Origin: Ceratothoa steindachneri
Lineage: Eukaryota; Arthropoda; Malacostraca; Isopoda; Cymothoidae
Length of the DNA stretch: 64,000 nucleotides
Reading direction: 5' to 3'
Assembly: GCA_963969495.1 (NCBI GenBank)
Contig: OZ018321.1
Coordinates: forward strand, 71,056,286-71,120,285
Position numbers and translations under genes: made by a program. Below the pieces are notes generated by a model. It did not search any database. It had not been told where the DNA came from and worked only from the letters and a program-made list of their open reading frames with translations. Below, piece by piece: positions 1 through 12,210 of the stretch (positions within the stretch are counted from its first letter, which is position 1; every line of letters starts with the position of its first letter).

Positions 1-720
1 ATCAGACTCTAAAGTTAGAAATTAATGCATTACAGAAGGAGACTATTCCAATGGGGAGGGTTAACTCAAATGGGTTGCTGAAAGGGGAAGGGGTTGGCTT
101 ACAGAGGATTCAGGGTGAGACGTCAGGGTAAGGTTTTACGGATGTCTTTTGCAGGCAATAAACGTGAGGGCGAGGGCCCTTGGAGCTTCTGAGCGGAAAG
201 TTGACGTGATGACGGTTCTCCAAGGAGGGGGGGGGGGGGGAGCGGTAACGTTCGATCCAAGGGAGAGTAGTTCGGCCACCCGAAGACGAGGAGGGAACGA
301 AAAGGGCTTCTACAGGAGTTAGTTAGTGTAGTCAGAAAAATCGCTTGGTGACGATCGTCAAATGGAAATACCTCACTGGCTGGGCTAATTCCAACGAAAC
401 GAAAAGTTCAGCCGTTACTTTGATTCGTTGTTGAGCACCTGACTTGGAACTAGGCGGAATGCTTCTTGGATCCTGGCGGGACTCCTTAACTCTGTATCTC
501 CCACCTGGAAGACGAGCCCTATATATCCGAGGATCCCTCAGTAGGGGTGGGGGAAACATTGGGTGTTTGGCCAGCGCTACTTTCGAATGGCTCGAACCTT
601 CACGCCCAGGTGATTCTAACTAGCTAAAATGTGGTCCGAGGTGGACGCGGTTCGAGACTACCGCTTGTCTATGAGGGGGGTGGGAGGCTTACCAATTTAA
701 GCCTAACCAAATTCTAGAAT
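1..720 (-). mobile_element. GC-rich LTR-like fragment
   Basis: This block is clearly richer in G and C than the DNA after it and carries a run of 14 G (227-240). Read on the minus strand it has a TATA-like box (519-526) of the kind seen in the better-supported LTRs of this window, and it shares short phrases such as AGGGCCCTTGG with the LTR-like block at 22926-24138. I find no coding motif of a retroelement in it, and its left end is cut by the window edge. An LTR or LTR-adjacent fragment is the likeliest reading; a host promoter or CpG-rich region is the alternative. Confidence 0.3.
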
Positions 721-3700
721 TTTCTTAAACGCATGGCCGTCACTTCCGTGCTGGAAAATAAATTAATTTCCTCACACATATGTTACCTCGAAAGCCAGTA
801 AATATACTCCTAAATAAAAAATAATAAATTAAGATGCAGGATCCTTTCTACCAATCTGATCCTCTGTTTTAACAACAAGCCTATTCAATGCAAATAATGA
901 TTTTTTATGCTTAAATAGAGAAATAAGCCACCTCCAACTTAATACATCACACGAAAGGCTTTTATCTTTGGTAAGAAAAAGTTGATTACTATAATCAATA
1001 ATTCACACATCCCATCAAAGAGACGTATTATACTTTACCAGTTGACTTTAAAGACTGATTGGAATAGCAGAATAAGGTTGCGTATCCCACTACCGTTATA
1101 GTTAATAAGATTCACAAGAATCAAATAAACGAGTATACAGATGAACTACTGGAGCCTAGTCCTAGTGAAAGAAGTAGATAAATTTATCAAACATTAAAAG
1201 ATACACAAGGATTCGATTGCGATAATGCGTTAATTATCATCAATGATAAAAACTTCCTTAGTCTAACATTATCGCCCATCTTACTTCCTCGCTTCTATGA
1301 AGAAGTAAGAGTAAAATTAATATCTTCTAATTTCCCTAAATCTATCATAAATTCGGAAAGTGTTAGAAACGATTACTCACAAACCAATTTCTTCAGCATC
1401 AAAATCAGTGCTTCGCACAAACACGCTGTACTTCTCTCTATCTCCCACAGTGAAATCTAAGAGAGTGGTTAAATTATTAATCAATTTATCCTTGAAAAAT
1501 AGCAACTAGACCAACCAATTAGAGATTTGTAAAAAGTGAATTGGTATCTCTGATGGTATACTAATACGAAACAATACATGAATATGAGACTAAGTCAAAG
1601 ACTCCATAGCCATATTGGACCTTCTCTTTCATTGTCTGTCCAGATTCACCTCGATTCCAGGTGAAGAAGTTTATACAAGAATCTAAAATTAATAAATTCA
1701 GCCTTTGACGAATATTAGAGCAAAGGCCGGTTATATTAGAGTGATCTTTAAAAATACCTGCGGAAGATCTCGCTATAACGATAAACTATTACCTTAGTGA
1801 TGATTTTTTGGGCAATACACAGGTAAAAACATGAAAATTTAGCTCGTGTAGATCGATTGGTGAAGGAAAACGGTGTAAAAGAAATGAAATTTTTAGTGAG
1901 AACAAACCATAAATGTCTATTTCCATGTATACGTTTCTGTATTTATTGGATAAGCGACGAATAATTCATTCCTACACGATTTTAAAACGCATTGTACAAC
2001 GAATATGAAGTCATTATTTTTCTAAAACTTTAAAGAGTTTCATCGAAGTTTTCTTCCAGAAGAAGTGTTTGCAAAATTCGGTTGATGCTTGTTATCTTTC
2101 ATTCAACAATGGCCTCGATGAATATCTTTAACTTCGCCTCCGAAGCTGCGTATATAAAAAAATGTGTCGTTTGTTGGGTTTTATTGTTTTCTGAACATGA
2201 GAAGGAACACTATGGAATGTATGAAACAATTTATCCTCAAAGGTTCTTCATGAATAGTTCGTGAGCATTACGCGTAAAGAAGATGTAATCGAATATCCAC
2301 ATATAAATAAATATCAACATAGAAGTCCAGAGGATGAAGTGCAGCCAGCCTCGTTCAAGACTTTCAAGAAGAAAGTTAAGTTCATCCAAGATAAAAATAA
2401 TTTTTTATTTCAGCACGATTCCTTAACAAATACGTTATTCATATTCCAGCTCATATAAATAACCCTTATCAACTGCAGTTTCATAAATATAGAGTGAATA
2501 AATAGAAACAGTGATAATTTTTATCCACTGCATATCGAATACCGTTCTCCTGACTAGGTTAAATCAACTCTTTTGATTCACAGAATCAGGAAATGTATAC
2601 AAAGTAATAAGGTTGCGAATATCCATCAGATTCTAAATGAAGTCATGCATTTTAATTAGCCTTGATGCAAAATAAATATGTTTTAATATAGATGTATTTT
2701 ATTGAATAGTTTTATAAAAGAGTAAACGTATCACTTATTCACTTCAAAATTAATCGCCAATTGTCACGGTTATATACATCCCAGAGTCTGCCAACATCCT
2801 TTAGTGGCGTAAGTCGAATATTTCAATTTGTCAAAAATATTGCTAAAAGATCTGATGTGGACAACCCTTTCTCGGATTTGGATAGTTACACTCTACACAA
2901 TCCGTGTGAATAAAGTTTAAGTCAAAACATGTAAAAACACGAGGTAGAAATGAGATTTGACTGACTGAATTCAGTGTAATCCAGAAGTTTCAATGTTTCA
3001 ATTATGGTGTACGCTATATATTATTTGTAATTAACGTCCATTCTAGATATTTATTGTTAATTCCTTTGAAGTAGAAGACGGATCAGGTAGTAACAAGCGC
3101 TATACTATATCTCATGAAAGAAACCCAATGAATTCCAGGTTATATATGTTCTGATGATGAAAGAAAGATTAAAGGAATGAAGATGAAAGGCTTATTTTGC
3201 GAATGTAATATCGGAGTATATAATGTCCATTCACTAAGCAAAGGTAGTATTTTAGACTGGATACAAAGAATTATAAAGGAAAGAATTTTTAGATATTTTA
3301 GCTTCAATAAAACATGGAAATATATCTACGTGCTGGGTGATTTTGTAAACCCTTATAATAATTCTAGTCATATAATGATTGCGAACACAACGTTTAAAGT
3401 TAAGCATCCTGTTGTTATATTAAACCCAAAGCGGTTTAAAGGCAAGCATAGAATAATTAGAGAGTTTACTTGACCTAAGAAACGTCTGCCTTTCAGCATC
3501 TACTCAAATGGATTTGGAAAATAGGTGCTTGTCTCAAACGATAATTATCCGGTCACACAATTTGAATGAGAAATTTCCCAATTGTGAGTAAAATATTAAT
3601 GAAAAGCGTGAATAATATTTTTCTAAAGATAATACCTAGGCGGATGGTGATTGCTATCGTTGACGATTCGGAATTTTCTGGTATGTATTCTGCAACATCT

Positions 3701-5090
3701 TTTACATTTTTCCTTTTAATGTAAATCACATTACTAACTAGAGACGCAAAGGGATTTGAAAGGCCATTTGAAATAGCCTAAGTGTATGATGTAGATCCGT
3801 TTTTTTAAAGGATTTTTACTCTGTGTAAAACAGTGGGTGTATTGGAGGTGGACAAACTATTGGACTTAAAGATGAACAATTTCTAAAAACTAACCTTAAT
3901 CATGGTAAGAGTACTACTACCTCTTTTGTCGAATTTTACAATCGGTACATATTCAATACAGTTAAGGTTTAGATCTCAATTAATAGAGCTAGTCTTCTTT
4001 GTTTCTTTTGTAGGATTCCGGCCTAATATTGAGATATATAACTCACGGTACGTATTGGTTCATTCTTATAATAATGAATTGCATAGAAATAGAAGAAATA
4101 TTGAATCGAAATAAAACAACGAAACCAAGTTTTATGGGTGTTTTGGGAGACACATTTAATTATGCCTGCCTATAATACTACTATCAGCTTATATCATTAA
4201 TCTGGACAGCAGTCAACGACCTAGGGCGCATTGAGTAGCTGTTTTTTTTAGACAAATATTTAGTATTAATTTGATAGCCTCTATCTAATGGTTCCATAAC
4301 GATATTAATATTCGTAAAAAATTAGTAAAATGAATAAAATTGTTATCGTCATTCCATTGAGATTTCTTAAGTTGTTTTTCAGACACTTATGGTTATTTTT
4401 TCGTCTATTTTATACATTACTTGACAAGAAGTAAATTTTATCGAAGACTTTTACAATATAAATAAAATCGATATTACACCCTCAATAAATATTGATTTTA
4501 GTTAGAAATGTATTATATTACATGCATTATATGTAATATATTGTATATATTATATGCCATCATGTCTTCTGGATAGAATCAATAAAATAATAGATAAAAA
4601 TAAAATAATTGAGCGTGTGGCAGCTCCTGGCTGAGAAAAATATCCTCGTGATCGATTAACTATTCTACTTACCTGAGCTTGCACCATGTTCCTTTTATCC
4701 TTTTCCCAAGCTCAAAGTGGTCATATAAAATGAGAAGGGTAGCCTTTTTCTTCTTTATTTTCATTATGGGCTTGTTATTGAATCATCTTCTTGTTTTTAA
4801 CTGAATTTCCTTTTTCTTTGAGTTAGCCATTCTTATATATTTTTTTCATTTTGAGCTTGTATTCCTTATCCTTTTGATTTTTCTTTCTTCTTCTGCTATC
4901 GTATAGTTTCTGGGGTTGCTTTCCACTAAATTTTTTTTTTTCAGGTTGCTTCGTCTAATTTATCTTCTTCTTCTTTAGCTGGTCCTTTAAGCGTTTTCTT
5001 CCGTTTTCCTTGGGCTTCCGTATTCTTGTTTAGTTGGTCCTTCATCTTCGCTTTTTTTCTTGTGAAATTTTCATGAAATTTATTTGGACT
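721..5090. other. AT-rich stretch without recognisable gene
   Basis: About 4.4 kb of AT-rich sequence. Short open frames occur (for example 98 codons at 3177-3473 plus and 70 codons at 3902-4114 plus), but none shows a domain, repeat pattern or codon bias I recognise, and frames of this size arise by chance. A small perfect palindrome lies at 4514-4540, with 10-bp arms (TATATTACAT and its complement) around a 7-base loop. I see nothing else. Confidence 0.5.
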
Positions 5091-5106
5091 CGCTGAGATT
5101 CGAACG

Positions 5107-5217
5107 AGGTACCTCTTGATTCCATTTCCGATACGCATGCCACACGACTGGCGAGGCCGAATGAGGTTTTTCTTGATTCCGTTTCCGATATGCATGCCAC
5201 ACGAGTGGCGAAGTCCG
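5107..5217. repeat. Two-copy 57-bp tandem duplication
   Basis: Two direct copies, 5107-5163 and 5164-5217, share a core running from CTTGATTCC through GCATGCCACACGA to TGGCGA, with a few substitutions. On the minus strand the right-hand part contains GTTCGAAT, which resembles a pol III B box. The flanking bases cannot form a T stem, so it is not a functional tRNA gene. It could be a remnant of a tRNA-derived SINE or an unrelated duplication. Confidence 0.6.
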
Positions 5218-5510
5218 TTCTCTTGTAAGGTAAGTTTTTCTGCTATTTATATTATCGAGTCGAAAGGAATTTCTTTCATACATTTCATACAGTTATCAAG
5301 GGGCCAAGTTTTCTGGACTTAAAAACATCATGAGGGCCGTGACGTACGAGCTACGGAGAATCCAGGGATAAACCATTCAAAAGGGCATAGAAGCGTTGCT
5401 GAGAAGTACGGGAATGTGCGTTAGACTTGAAGGCAATTAATGTGAACAATACTTGTAGTTTAGAGTTAAATTATTTTTTGTTAGCACAGTCTTATTTATT
5501 TACACACCTC

Positions 5511-5578
<68 letters not shown>

Positions 5579-6562
5579 TCTCTCACCTAGTCATTCAGTA
5601 ATAGCGCAATTACATGTTTTTAGTTTTGTGATAGTACCTGTACCCTTCCACTATCTTTGATATACTCGCTTACAAATGATATTCATATGTGCGAGTACAG
5701 AATTACCAAATTAAATAAAATACAGTTACCTTCACACAGTTTTAAATTTTGTTATTTCCAGGATACTTAATTCATGGAATTTTGTTAGAAGGAACTGCAC
5801 TGAAGAGATTCCATAGTCTTGTGCCAAGTCTCATTGTTATCTCCCATGACGTCTTGAAGTCTATCCACCCAAACTAGCTGGTATTCTTCAATCACAACCA
5901 CATTTAGCATATTAAATAAAACCCTATTTTTTGTGTAAATTTTATCCGCATTTTGTAGACGTTAGGACGTTACATACATACTCGTGCATATGCTTTATCC
6001 CAATTTCTTCTAAATTGCTTTTTTAACAAAACTATTTATCTACTGTATATGCTTCATTGAGAGAGTAGATTGGAGATGTATTTGGATTGCAAATTAGGTG
6101 GTAGATACACAATAACTTGCAGTAGCTTGAGTAAACTGTATAAGAAAACCAAAGTAGAGAGAGGAGAATGGAAAATTCTTTAGTTTTTTTGGTTTATATC
6201 ATTGGATGATTTTGAACACATTAAAGTCCTGTTTAACTTGTCTTCGAGTGACCTAAAAATTTTATAATTCTGTTCATTCATTAGCTTAAGCTTTAAAGTA
6301 CGTATTTTTAAGCATAGTGTGCAATTTATGAGTATCTTTAGAAGGACGAACCCTTTACCTTTATCTCCCACGGTAATGATAAGAACATATCTGAATAGAT
6401 TTAAGTTCTAAGTTTTTGATAAAATTGTGTGCTAAATCTGAGAAGTTAGATTTATATCTAACGAATTCATTATATACGTTCAATTTATAAATATCATATG
6501 AAACCATACAAAGTTTAAATAGCAGGAAGAATAATTAGAAAATTATACAACTTGTAGCAAAA
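5218..6562. repeat. AT-rich spacer with (TA)n microsatellite
   Basis: An uninterrupted TA dinucleotide run occupies about 5512-5575. The rest is AT-rich with no recognisable gene or element up to the left LTR at 6563. The open frame through the TA run (poly Ile-Tyr) is an artefact of the repeat. Confidence 0.8.
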
Positions 6563-7640
6563 TGAGGTCAAATGGCAGCCACGTGCCTCCTGTACCCACG
6601 TGGATCCGGAGATCAACGCATTGGCTGGAGAAACCATGGGAGGCGGCTGACGCTGTTATCACTTGCCCCAGCTGTATTTGCCTAAGGAACAATGGTATCT
6701 CTCCCCTCCCTCACGGGGCCACCTCTCCGTGAGCCTGCGGGCACTCTGCTCAAAGATTGGAATCCGTTGGACATTCTAACGAGCGTTATCAAGATTTTCC
6801 CTTCCCCCGAAGGAGTCACTGACTTTTCACTTAAGATCGCGTGAGCCGCCTCTCCAGGCGCCTATATAACGCTTTGACAGAGTTTCGAGAGGAGCACTGT
6901 CACACTTCTACCTACTCTGACGAACAAGCTAAAAGACGCTACATCCCCCCCCCTTTCTTCAGCGACGATTTAGATTCAAATGAAGGCTAAATCGATCCGT
7001 AAACTCTGCCTTAGTCATTCGGCAAGTTTCGACTTCAGTGAACTCTGCCATAGTGAATTGGCATGGACTGAGAACGATTCCCAACTCCGAAGACGACAAG
7101 TGCTCCCTAGTACTGAAGCCCGATGTAAAGAACTTCTACGGCAGTTCACCGTATCCCACTGGCTCCATTTTGGCAACGAGCTCATTAGGTAATCCTAACC
7201 GTTGCCACCTGCACATTGATCTTAAATCTGGCTTATCCCAATTGCTCCATTATTTGTGTGCAGGCCCGAGTTAAAATCCCCCTTTAAATCACCAACTATA
7301 TCTGACCTCTTTTATCCCTTAATCAACGTACCTGATCGCGTGTATATTTTTAAACCCCACCTGGGCCACCATTCCATTTAAATCCAATTTCTATGTAAAT
7401 ATATATATTCTTTTTTTGTTGTTAGTAAAGTTATATTTTCGTCATTGTCTTTCCTTTGTAACCCCAACGCGTACCAGCTAACTTTTAATCTTTGACCAAC
7501 TTGCACTCTGAAATAATTGTTTAAAAGGACCCCGCAAAGAATAAACCATCCCTCCCCTTTCACTCTCGGTCTTCAACCCACTTTGGGTCAATCCCCAAAG
7601 AGCACCCACGTATATATAAATATATCGCCTGGCCATTCCA
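6563..7640 (+). repeat. 5' LTR of element 1
   Basis: Starts TGAGG and ends TTCCA. It contains a TATA box (TATATAA, 6863-6869) about 300 bp in, which would end a U3 of ordinary size, and an AATAAA signal at 7540-7545. The 78-codon and 70-codon frames inside it are not conserved as protein in the other LTR and are discounted. Downstream comes an AT-rich spacer and then TGGTGATCAGGT near 7682. Element 2 has a similar phrase (TGGTGTCAGGT) at the same place, so this may be the primer-binding region. Confidence 0.88.
6863..6869 (+). promoter_or_regulatory. LTR TATA box
   Basis: TATATAA is preserved in both LTRs of element 1 (6863-6869 and 10736-10742) with the same flanks (GCC before, CGCT after), as expected for the pol II promoter at the end of U3. 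Activity is unlikely to matter given the decayed coding region. Confidence 0.6.
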
Positions 7641-8073
7641 CTAAATATACTTATATATACACTTTACTATATTATAAAATCTGGTGATCAGGTGTGTGAG
7701 TTGCAAATACGAAACGAAACAGGAAATAATCTTGCCATATTTATTGTTCGTTTACTGTTTGTATATGTGTTTTGACCGACAACCTTTAATAGGAAAATCA
7801 TATTAGGCGACAGAATTTCCCCACGGTCACTTTAATCCCCCACGGATTAGTAAAGTCTGTCTGAGCCCTTCTCATCTCAATAAGACTCAATTATTTTATT
7901 TTTTATTTTTGTTTAATCGTATATTATATTAGTGTTAGTATTTGGATAGCAAAGCTTCTGCGTTTAAATAAGCATATTCCTCCGTGTGTCAGTAATTTGT
8001 GAGAGAAGCCTCATCTTCCCCATGTTGACGGCCCATTCAAACCATTTCTTTCCAACAACGTACTTCCCGTGTT

Positions 8074-9105
8074 ATGAACAAAATGTCGTCGTTTGAGAGG
8101 TCTAAACTCCAAGGAGAATCCGTCGGTTTAAGTGCCAAAGACCTTGTAACTTATATACAGGAAGAGGAGAGAAATGAGAGAGCTTATAATAGAGAACGAG
8201 AAGAACTAGAAAGGGCTGAAAGTGTACTAAGAAAAATTAGAGAGAGCGAAGAACGTTGGAGAATTCGTCAATATGAACTGGAATCGAATCGTGATTGACT
8301 CGAAACCAGTTCAGTAAATTCCAGGGTAGGAACCCCTCAGTCAACCTCCGTTAAACTTCCCACGTTCTAAAAAGGAGAGGACTTCGGATCTTTTATCACT
8401 CACTTCGAGAACATTTTTTAACTTAATCATGGGGACATATAGGCGGATGGTGTAGCTAAGCTTCTTCCCCTCCTAAGCCCACCGCTCCGTGATCTAGTCG
8501 TACCACTTTCCTCTGAGGTTACGGTGGATTACTCTACCCTCAAGTCTAAACTTCTTGCGGCGTACAATATGACGCCTAACTTCTACCAAGCCAAATTTCG
8601 CCACGTCCGCATCCAGCCAAATATGACCTTCCGTTATTTTGGATATACCCTTTCCTGGACTTTTAATTTTCGGTTAGACGCATCGAAAGTCCCCCACGAT
8701 TATAAGGCCCTAGTAGATTTTGTTTTACAGGATCAGTTGCTGGCATCACTAACACCAGAGATCCGCTCGTTTGTGAAGGATCGTCGGTGTAACTTCTTCA
8801 AAGAGTGCATAGAAGAGGCAGATATCTTTGCGGCGAGCCCCAACTTATACCCTAAGGAAAATAAAATGCCTCCCCCTTCATCCCCCAAGAATAAATTTAA
8901 TAACTCGTGGTTCCCTCCAAAGAACTTCCCAGAATTCGCCAAGATTACGTGCCCCTTTATGCCCAGAAATTTCACTCCATCAAAACCCCGTGACGTCAAG
9001 CCCCTCATAACTAATCCCCCAGCGTCAACTTTTCCCCGTAGGCCAATTATATGTTTTGCGTGCGGTGTCGAAGGCCACACGCGCCCAAATTGCCCCCAAA
9101 ATTAA
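8074..9105 (+). pseudogene. gag: Gag polyprotein with CCHC zinc knuckle, element 1
   Basis: One reading frame of about 343 codons encodes the structural protein that would pack the retrotransposon RNA. Four stops interrupt it: TGA at 8296-8298, TAA at 8368-8370, TAA at 8419-8421 and TAG at 8440-8442. The N-terminal third is charged and probably coiled coil (EEERNERAYNREREELERAE). The middle holds a capsid-like block (DYSTLKSKLLAAYNM, then FVKDRRCNFFKECIEEAD). A proline-rich linker precedes a zinc knuckle near the C terminus, CFAC-GVEG-H-TRPN-C, which fits C-x2-C-x4-H-x4-C. The minus-strand gag at 49409-50498 aligns along its whole length (STLKSKLL, KECIEEAD, the same knuckle spacing), which supports treating the stops as mutations and not as introns. 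Confidence 0.9.
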
Positions 9106-9287
9106 AAAATCGGTGGTAATCCCATTCACCAAGTCCACCAGGTGAATGCTGCTCCCGTTTTCCTTCCATCGCGAACAGAGTCTCAAGATCTGATCTCATA
9201 TCCCAGTGCCCCAGGGCACTATATAAATTTCTTCTTCGACAAGAATTATCCAGGAAATATTAAATTTGAACCGGAAGCGTTAATGGG

Positions 9288-9641
9288 TGCCGAGTCTCCA
9301 CCCTCGTCCGCGATACCAGGTGCCCGTGTATCATGGTATCAAATGAGCTTCTTTTCCCGGTGGCTCCCGACCACAAAAAGTTTGTCGTAGTCCGTAACTA
9401 CTTGGGACGCGCAAACCGCTTTCCCATTGTAAACTGTTACCTCGAGTGTAAGTACTTTTCCGGATGGGCTGAAGTCGTGTCAGCCCCTAACCAATTATGT
9501 TCTGTTTTGGTAGGGCAGTGCCCCCAAGTCTCGTCTAACTCTGTGGCTCAGCCCATTATCACGAGAGCCCAGGCAGAGAAAGGGCGTGTTAAACCGGCCC
9601 CCCTTCAGAAGGGCCCAAGCATATCGAAATCCGTTCGTTAG
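9288..9641 (+). pseudogene. Retroviral-type aspartic protease, element 1
   Basis: This frame carries STLVRDTRCPC, which I read as the catalytic Asp-Thr-Gly loop of a retrotransposon protease with the glycine changed to arginine. About 40 residues on comes RFPIVNCYLECKYFSGWAEV, then VLVGQ, resembling the flap and C-terminal part. The minus-strand element has the equivalent STLARDTSFPC and ECMLFTSWAEV. The upstream codons (9142-9280) are in another frame, so a frameshift lies near 9280. After ITRAQ the homologous element continues to integrase, but here the sequence turns into reverse transcriptase, showing an internal deletion. Cleavage of Gag-Pol would be its normal role. Confidence 0.7.
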
Positions 9642-9924
9642 AGATCTTCTCCCCATTCCAATTCATCCAAGAAAGGCTTTTAACACTGAGATTAACAATC
9701 CGCTCAACCCCCAAATCCTTGAAACCTCTACGACAAATTATTTTTCCCCGATAGTTCTGGTACGGAAACCAGATAACTCTTACCGCATGTATGTAGATTT
9801 TAGTAAATTAAATCCCGTGACCGTTTTCGATGCTGATTTGATTTATTTAATGGATCAAAACCTGCACTTGTTCAAAAAGAAAAATTTATTAGCGAGCTCT
9901 ACACCCGCTAAATTTTATTTATAA
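9598..9924 (+). pseudogene. N-terminal part of gypsy-type reverse transcriptase, element 1
   Basis: The frame gives SPIVLVRKPDNSYRMYVDF followed by KLNPVTVFDADLI, the first two conserved blocks of Ty3/gypsy reverse transcriptase (PIVLVKK, then R-x-C/Y-VD-[YF]-R-x-LN). It stops at 9924 before the catalytic Asp blocks, RNase H or integrase. The minus-strand element has the same blocks (FPIVVVKKPDQSFRM, then LNAVTVFDAE). It is a fragment and cannot be functional. Confidence 0.85.
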
Positions 9925-10440
9925 TTGTTCTATACCGATTGTCCACCTTGTCATTATTATAACTGCCAGCTAGAGATTTACTTATATGCAGTTAATTATG
10001 TTATGTCTTTTTGTTTTTTCGATGTGTACGTCTATGATGCACACCGCCTTGTATAGATGAAATTAGTAATTATAAACATGGTCCGGCACCAAAAGATGTG
10101 TATGTTTACCACCCATTTCATTCGTTTTGTTCCTTTTCCTTGTTTTTGCTTTGTATAGCTTAGTGTATAAATATTATTCAGTTTTTTTATTTCTTTTATT
10201 TTTATGTCATCTTTATTGCTCTTATGGTCGGCAATAAATAAATTTCCTTTTTCGTTTATATGTAATCGCAGTCAGGTAGGCTTAGCTGGTACGCTTGCTC
10301 AACGACAGGTAAGGTATTCCGTGTTGTTGTTTTTTTCCTTTTTCGCTTACCCTGTGACCACAAATGAGTCTGAGGGAAGGTCACTTTTCTCCCCCAACTC
10401 CGAAAGTGCCATCATTTTAGATGGGAGGAGTGTATGAGAA
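9925..10440 (+). other. Non-coding remnant between pol fragment and 3' LTR of element 1
   Basis: This is AT-rich sequence without reverse transcriptase, RNase H or integrase motifs. Just before the right LTR is a purine-rich run (GATGGGAGGAG, about 10419-10429) that may be the polypurine tract. The missing pol portion was lost here or replaced by unrelated sequence. Confidence 0.5.
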
Positions 10441-11454
10441 TGAGGTCAAATGGCGGCCACGTGCCCTCCTATACCGGCATTGAGCTGGGTAAACCATGGG
10501 AACCTAGGCGAGGAGGTGGCTAACGCTACCACTCGCCCCAGCTGTATTTGCCAAGGGACCAATGTCATCTCCCCGCTTCCCCCTCACGCAGACACCTATC
10601 CGCAAGCATGCGGGCTTTCTGCTCAAAGAATGGAATCCGTTGTACATTCCAACGAGCGTTATCAAGATTCCCCCTTCACTCGAAGGAATCGCTGACTTTT
10701 CACTCAAGATCGCGTGCTCCGCCTCCCCAGGTGCCTATATAACGCTACGACAGAGTTTCAAGAGGAGCACTCCAGCGGCTATTTCGATTCAAGAAAAGGC
10801 TAAATCGATCCGTGAACTCTGTCTTAGTCAATCGGCAAGTTTCGACTTCAGTGAACCTGCCCTAGTAAATTGGCAAGGACTGAGAAGGATTCCAAACTCC
10901 GAAGACGACAAGTGCTCCCTCGTATTGAAGCCAAAGGTAAACAACTTCTACCGTTGCTTCACTGTACCCCACTGGCCCTATTTTGGCAAGGAGCTCATAA
11001 AGTAATCGTAACCGTTGCCGCCTGCAGATTGATCTAAAATCTGGCTTATCACAATTGCTTCATTATTTATGTGCACGCTTTAGCTAAAATCCCCCTTTAA
11101 ATCACCAACTGTATCTGACCTCTTTAATCCCTTAATCAATCTACCTGATCGCGTGTAGATCTTTAAACCCCGTCTAGGCGACCATTCCATTTAAATCCAA
11201 TTTCTATGTAAATATCTATATTCTTTTTTTGTTAGTAAAGTTTTAGGTTCGTAATTGTCTTTCTTTTGCAACCCCAACGCGTACCAGCTAACTTTTAATC
11301 TTTGGCCAACTTGAACTCTAAAATAATTGTTTAAAAGGACCCCGCAAAGTAAAAATAAACCATCCCTCCCCTTTCACTTTCGGTCTTCAACCCACTTTGG
11401 GTTAATCCCGAAAAAGCACCCACGTATATATAAATATATCGTCTGGCCATTCCA
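10441..11454 (+). repeat. 3' LTR of element 1
   Basis: This is a direct repeat of 6563-7640 with the same TG and CA ends, the same TATA box (10736-10742) and the same internal text. It lacks about 65 bp that the left LTR has after the GAGGAGCAC block. Numerous substitutions separate the two, which argues for an old insertion. Confidence 0.88.
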
Positions 11455-12047
11455 CGAAACAAGTTGAATTGAGAAGCCAACGAGATTAAAAACTTCTAAC
11501 TGATAGATAGCTGATAGCTTATTGTATAATTTTTCTGCAATAAGAAAGTTTAGGTTATCCAAGACATAATCTTTGAAGTTCTAATTATGTTCTAGTAATA
11601 GATACCTGATTAAAATAGACTAAAATATCTCGGTGACTAAGAATCGAAAGCGGACAAAATCTAAAGTGAAAAGAATTTAAGTACGTAAGAATCTCAAGCA
11701 TTTTAATCATACATACATATGTTAGTAAGTTTAAGACACTAATTTATATTCAATTTCATTATCTATAGCCAATATAGAGAAGATTTTTTTAAATAAGACT
11801 GGTAGAGTGGTAACGTAGTGATCGGTAAAGCTTCATATATACAAAACCGTTCTAGATATTACCATTTTTACAAATTTCAAGGAAATTGCGGTTTGGGTGG
11901 TCGGACAATTCGGAAATAGCTCTTAGGCACATACGTCCACGAGCTCCATATTGATTATATATCTATTAAGACTGGCTACTGCCAATCAAACTAGTTGTCA
12001 AATTGATACGATGATGAAAGCAAAAATGAGGTCAGAATAATGTCTTG
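11455..12047. other. AT-rich spacer
   Basis: About 590 bp between element 1 and the R1 array. I recognise no gene, repeat or regulatory site. Confidence 0.5.
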
Positions 12048-12210
12048 TTTTTTAGTCGTGGGCGAGTCCAATCGCGGAAGAAACTACATCTCACTATGTC
12101 GGTCGGTCCCCGTTTTGCATTTTTGTTTGTAATAACATTGTAACTATTCGGCCGATTCCATCGAAATTTGAAAGTCATATGTTGTTTTATATTTTCCTTT
12201 GAATGATATA
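12048..12210 (+). repeat. R1 element: head and first monomer
   Basis: Begins TTTTTAGTCGTGGGCGA, a variant of the palindromic head TTTTTAGTCGCGGGCGAC found intact at 21096 and 62839. Then come CATCTCACTATGTCGGTCGG and the first roughly 120-bp monomer, recognisable from TAACATTGTAACTATTCGG to TTTGAATGATATA. The monomer array continues at 13324 after an insertion. Confidence 0.75.

Larger units (their letters stand above)
6563..11454 (+). mobile_element. Gypsy-type LTR retrotransposon, pol-deleted (element 1)
   Basis: Two long direct repeats bound this element: 6563-7640 and 10441-11454. Both begin TGAGGTCAAATGGC and end TGGCCATTCCA, the TG...CA ends of LTRs. Between them lie, in order, a gag with a zinc knuckle, a protease and the first part of a gypsy-type reverse transcriptase. 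The remainder of pol is missing: protease runs straight into reverse transcriptase, and the frame dies at 9924. The LTRs differ by many substitutions, and about 65 bp near 6915-6975 is absent from the right LTR, so the insertion is old. No clear target duplication is left (CAAAA before, CGAAA after). The gag and protease match those of the minus-strand element at 42229-52163, so both belong to one lineage. Confidence 0.88.

Noticed and set aside
3177..3473. 98-codon open frame as a host gene
   Set aside because: No domain, signal peptide or conserved partner; length within chance expectation for this much AT-rich DNA.
5100..5222. tRNA gene on the minus strand (GTTCGAAT as T loop)
   Set aside because: The bases flanking the loop do not pair into a T stem, and the A-box-like text has wrong spacing; at best a SINE remnant.
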